This document shows, piece after piece, positions 34,200 through 37,319 of a stretch of 37,319 bases of DNA. Under the pieces are notes generated by a model. It saw only the letters and a list, made by a program, of their open reading frames with translations, did no database searches and was not told where the DNA came from. The DNA comes from Gemmatimonadales bacterium (lineage in GTDB: Bacteria; Gemmatimonadota; Gemmatimonadetes; Gemmatimonadales; GWC2-71-9). Both the position numbers and the translations under genes were made by a program. Location: the NCBI GenBank assembly GCA_013820855.1, contig JACDHV010000005.1:1-37319 (forward strand). The letters are read 5' to 3'. Positions within the stretch are counted from its first letter, which is position 1; each line of letters starts with the position of its first letter.

Positions 34200-35698
34200 A
34201 TCGGATCGATCTCGCGTCGCCCGTCGGGGTCGCGATCGCCCTGCTGCCGGAAATTCTGCTGACCGGATGGGCGCTCATCGTGCTCCTGGTGGTGAGCTGG
34301 CGGCACCGGACGGCGCAGGACAGCCGGCTGGCCGGATGGCTCTCCCTCGTGGGGCTGCTGTTCAGCGGGGCGGCGCTGGCGGCGCTGTGGGTGGGCGGTG
34401 CCTCGCCGGACGGGCTGCCGCAGATGGTGGCCCTCGACCCGTTCCGCTACGGCGCCGCCGCCATCGCGCTCCTGGCGGCGGCGGGCACGGTCCTCATCTC
34501 GCTCGGGTACCTGGAGCGGGAGGGGCTCATCGCGCCGGAGTACTACCCCCTGGTGCTCCTGGCGACGGCCGGCATGATGTTCCTCGCGGGTGCCGAAGAC
34601 CTGATCGTGCTCTTCCTCGGGCTCGAGGTGATGTCGGTCGCGGTCTACGTGCTGGCGGGCTTCGACCGGACCGACCCCTTCTCCTCCGAAGCCGCGCTGA
34701 AGTACTTCCTGATCGGCGCCTTCGCCTCGGGGTTCCTGCTGTACGGCATCGCGCTGGTGTACGGCGCGGCCGGCACCACCAATCTGTCCATCATCGGCGC
34801 CCAGCTCTCCGGCCGGCCGATTCCGATGATGGCGGCGCTGGGCCTCGGGCTCCTGCTCATCGGCATGGGGTTCAAGATCTCCGCCGTGCCGTTCCACATG
34901 TGGGCTCCCGACGTGTACGACGGGTCGCCCACGCCGGTGAGCGGGCTCATGGCTACCGGCGTGAAAGCCGCCGCCTTCGCGGCCCTGGTGCGGGTCCTGA
35001 TGGAGGCCTTCCCCTCGGCTGTCGGGCTCTGGCAGCCGGTGGTCGCCGCGCTCGCCATCGCGTCGATGACCGTCGGCAACCTGACCGCCCTGGCGCAGCG
35101 CTCGCTCAAGCGGATGCTGGCGTACAGCTCGATCGCGCACGCCGGCTACATGCTGGTCGCGGTCTGGGCCGGCACCCACGCTGGGGCCGGCGCCGTGCTC
35201 CTCTACCTGCTGGCGTACGGCCTCACCACGCTGGCGGCGTTCGGCCTGCTGACCGCGCTGGGGCGTGGCGGTGAGCGGGACGTCACCTACGACGATATCG
35301 CCGGGCTGGCGGGCGCTCGCCCGGCGATCGCGCTCGGGCTCGCGGTCTGCATGCTGTCGCTGCTGGGATTCCCCGGCACGCTCGGATTCATCGGCAAGTG
35401 GTACATCCTGAGCGCGGTGGTGGCCGAGGGGCAGATGATCTTGCCGGTGCTCCTGGTGCTGACCAGCGTCCTGTCGGCCGGGTACTACCTCCCGGTCATC
35501 ATGTCCATGTACATGCGCCCCTCGCCCGGCGCCGACCGGCACGCGGCCGTCGGGCTCAGTCCCACGGCGGCCGGCGCGATCGCGGCGTCCGTGGTCGCCG
35601 TCGTCCTGCTCGGTCTGTGGCCGAGCGGGCTCCTCGAGGTGGCGGGTGCGAGTGCGCGCACGCTGACGCAGACGGCCTTGCCGCTCGCCGGGCCGTGA
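34196..35698 (+). CDS. nuoN: NADH-quinone oxidoreductase subunit N
   Basis: This is the third antiporter-like pumping subunit and the last gene of the operon. The 500-residue protein has about 14 helices. Motifs are LFLGLEVMSVAVYVLAGFDR (about residues 138-157), PFHMWAPDVYDGSPTPVSGLMA and KRMLAYSSIAHAGYMLV. It completes a full set A to N. No terminator was found after it; the next gene begins 22 bases later. Confidence 0.96.
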   Translation: MNRIDLASPVGVAIALLPEILLTGWALIVLLVVSWRHRTAQDSRLAGWLSLVGLLFSGAALAALWVGGASPDGLPQMVALDPFRYGAAAIALLAAAGTVLISLGYLEREGLIAPEYYPLVLLATAGMMFLAGAEDLIVLFLGLEVMSVAVYVLAGFDRTDPFSSEAALKYFLIGAFASGFLLYGIALVYGAAGTTNLSIIGAQLSGRPIPMMAALGLGLLLIGMGFKISAVPFHMWAPDVYDGSPTPVSGLMATGVKAAAFAALVRVLMEAFPSAVGLWQPVVAALAIASMTVGNLTALAQRSLKRMLAYSSIAHAGYMLVAVWAGTHAGAGAVLLYLLAYGLTTLAAFGLLTALGRGGERDVTYDDIAGLAGARPAIALGLAVCMLSLLGFPGTLGFIGKWYILSAVVAEGQMILPVLLVLTSVLSAGYYLPVIMSMYMRPSPGADRHAAVGLSPTAAGAIAASVVAVVLLGLWPSGLLEVAGASARTLTQTALPLAGP

Positions 35699-35720
35699 GT
35701 ACGGCGGAAGGAGGAGAGCC

Positions 35721-37091
35721 ATGAACGTTCCCAAGTCCATCTTCCGTCAGTACGACGTCCGCGGCCTGGTGGACGAGCAGCTCACCCCGGAGTTCGCCCG
35801 GGCGCTGGGCCGCGCGTTCGCCACCGTCGCCGGCGACCGCATCGGTCGGGCGCCGGTGATCGCGGTGGGACGCGACAACCGGCCGTCCGGGCCGGCGCTC
35901 TCGCAGGGAGTACGTCTGGGGATCGCGGATGCGGGAGGCACGGCGGTGGATGTCGGCACCCTGCCCACGCCCGCCCTGTACTTCGCCGTGTCCGCCCTCG
36001 GCACCGACGGCGGGATCCAGGTGACCGGGTCCCACAACCCCCCCGAGTTCAACGGCTTCAAGATGGTGCTCGCGGGCGAGGCGTTCCATGGCGAGGACAT
36101 TCTCGGCCTGTGGGAGCTCATCGTCGCGGAGCGCTGGCGCAGCGGTGCGGGAAAGGAGACCACCGACAACTCGGTGCTCCAGCGCTACCGCGAAGCGATC
36201 GTCTCCCGCCACAGGCTCGAGCGCCGGGTGACGGTGGTCGCCGACTGCGGCAACGGCGTGGGCAGCGTGATCGCCGTCTCGACCCTGCAGGCGCTCGGCG
36301 CCGAGGTGATCCCGCTGTTCTGCGAGTCGGACGGCACCTTCCCGAATCATCATCCCGACCCGACGGTCCCCGAGAACCTCGAGGACCTGCAGGAGGCGGT
36401 GCGGCGGAGCGGCGCGGAGCTGGGGATCGCCTTCGACGGCGACGCCGACCGGATCGGCGCCGTCGACGAGACCGGCCAGATCGTCTGGGGCGACCAGCTC
36501 CTGGTCATCTTCGGCCGCGACGCGGTCGCGCGATTCGGCCCGGGCACGCCGGTCATCTTCGACGTGAAGTGCTCGGAGGTCCTGCCGGCCGCGCTCCGGG
36601 AAGCGGGCGCCGAGCCCGTCATGTGGAAGACCGGCCACTCCCTCATCAAGGCGAAGATGAAGGAGCTGCACGCGCCGATCGCCGGTGAGATGAGCGGTCA
36701 CATGTTCTTCGGCGGCGACTATCTCGGCTTCGACGATGCGATCTTCGCGGCGGCCCGGCTGCTCGAGATCGTGAGCCGGAAGCCGTTCGGCCTCGCCACC
36801 CACCTCGCGGACCTGCCCAAGACTTTCGCCACGCCGGAGATACGGGTGGACGCGCCGGAGGAGGAGAAGTTCGACATCGTCGAGCGCGCGGCGAAGCACT
36901 TCGCGGCCCTGTACCCGGTCAACACCATCGACGGCGTCCGGATCACCTTTCCCAAGGGCTGGGGGCTCCTGCGCGCCTCGAACACACAGGCGATTCTCGT
37001 CCTGCGGTTCGAGGCGACCGACACCGCGGCGCGGGACGCCTACCGCGGCGAGGTCGTCGGCTGGCTCGCCGAGCAGGGCGTGCGCGCGTAG
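35721..37091 (+). CDS. Phosphomannomutase/phosphoglucomutase
   Basis: This alpha-D-phosphohexomutase moves phosphate between positions 1 and 6 of mannose or glucose, supplying sugar nucleotides for polysaccharide and envelope synthesis. The 456-residue protein has the phosphoserine loop TGSHNPP (S104), the magnesium site DGDADR (239-244), the sugar-binding GEMSGH (about 323-328) and the phosphate-binding RASNTQ near 415. It most resembles the bifunctional AlgC/ManB group. A perfect AAGGAGG (35708-35714) six bases before the ATG is the strongest ribosome site seen and could support high expression independent of nuoN. Confidence 0.93.
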   Translation: MNVPKSIFRQYDVRGLVDEQLTPEFARALGRAFATVAGDRIGRAPVIAVGRDNRPSGPALSQGVRLGIADAGGTAVDVGTLPTPALYFAVSALGTDGGIQVTGSHNPPEFNGFKMVLAGEAFHGEDILGLWELIVAERWRSGAGKETTDNSVLQRYREAIVSRHRLERRVTVVADCGNGVGSVIAVSTLQALGAEVIPLFCESDGTFPNHHPDPTVPENLEDLQEAVRRSGAELGIAFDGDADRIGAVDETGQIVWGDQLLVIFGRDAVARFGPGTPVIFDVKCSEVLPAALREAGAEPVMWKTGHSLIKAKMKELHAPIAGEMSGHMFFGGDYLGFDDAIFAAARLLEIVSRKPFGLATHLADLPKTFATPEIRVDAPEEEKFDIVERAAKHFAALYPVNTIDGVRITFPKGWGLLRASNTQAILVLRFEATDTAARDAYRGEVVGWLAEQGVRA

Positions 37092-37095
37092 CCGG

Positions 37096-37319
37096 ATGAA
37101 CCGACGCGGCCGCCGGCTGATCGCCGCGATCGCCGGCGTCGTGGCCCTCCTGTTCGTCGGCCGGTGGGCGGCGGGCCTGCTGGCCGACCGCCGGTGGGCC
37201 GCGCAGATCTCTCCTGCCGCGGTCGATTTCCTCACCGACTGGCACGTGCTCAGGCTGACGCTCGACCTGACCGGCTTCCTGCTCGCCTCGGCGTGGTTCA
37301 TCGGCCATCTCCTCATCGT
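37096..37319 (+). CDS. Membrane protein, 3' partial (possibly UPF0182-like)
   Basis: The first 74 codons of a gene running off the window. The ATG at 37096 lies four bases after the mutase stop. The N-terminus is basic (MNRRGRRL), followed by a hydrophobic helix (about residues 9-30), a loop with ADRRWAAQISPAAVDFLTDW, and a second hydrophobic stretch (about 56-74). The helix-loop-helix with Trp/Asp-rich loop recalls the start of the large UPF0182 membrane proteins, but too little is visible to be sure. Confidence 0.55.
   Translation, partial: MNRRGRRLIAAIAGVVALLFVGRWAAGLLADRRWAAQISPAAVDFLTDWHVLRLTLDLTGFLLASAWFIGHLLI

Noticed and set aside
1-37319. Defence system, prophage, CRISPR, transposon or tRNA genes
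   Set aside because: None seen; genes are core metabolism and respiration, gaps are all under 200 bases and composition looks even throughout.

Overview
The window is about 37 kb of very GC-rich, densely coding bacterial chromosome with no tRNA, rRNA, prophage, insertion sequence or CRISPR. The gene styles suggest a member of Gemmatimonadota or a close relative. These include a membrane Ser/Thr kinase fused to TPR repeats, a b558-type sdhC-sdhA-sdhB set next to an LDH-like malate dehydrogenase, a full 14-gene complex I operon with a short NuoG, and secreted M1 and M28 peptidases. The taxonomic call is inference from gene content and was not tested by a search.

Layout. (1) Bases 1-5165 hold the 3' part of a Ser/Thr kinase-TPR protein, then an ArgE-like M20 hydrolase and formimidoylglutamate deiminase (hutF), joined by stop/start overlaps. 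(2) Bases 5162-7202 hold secG, carA and an HU-family gene. Near-consensus promoters precede secG and HU, and a strong terminator-like hairpin contains the carA start codon in its loop. (3) Bases 7257-9472 hold a molybdopterin cluster moaD-moaE-moaA followed by trmL. (4) Bases 9548-16364 hold mdh-sdhC-sdhA-sdhB followed by a predicted outer-membrane barrel protein, apparently starting at CTG, and an LVIVD-repeat lipoprotein. (5) Bases 16333-21417 hold a secreted M1 peptidase (minus strand), a divergent secreted M28 peptidase with a TolB-like propeller (plus), and dcd (minus). (6) Bases 21548-35698 hold nuoA to nuoN in canonical order, almost every junction overlapping. (7) Bases 35721-37319 hold a phosphomannomutase/phosphoglucomutase and the start of a membrane protein.

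How the genes work together. The centre of the window is aerobic energy metabolism. Malate dehydrogenase makes NADH for complex I, and succinate dehydrogenase feeds the same quinone pool. The secreted peptidases and the histidine-degradation enzyme fit an organism that lives on peptides and amino acids. Most of the window is core housekeeping. The most interesting signals are small: the carA start hairpin, a possible leader peptide before HU, a dispersed-repeat-like element as the only real gap in the nuo operon, a CTG start, an M20-HutF pairing that could replace HutG, and two convergent genes whose stop codons share one CTAG in a hairpin loop. No intergenic gap exceeds 200 bases.
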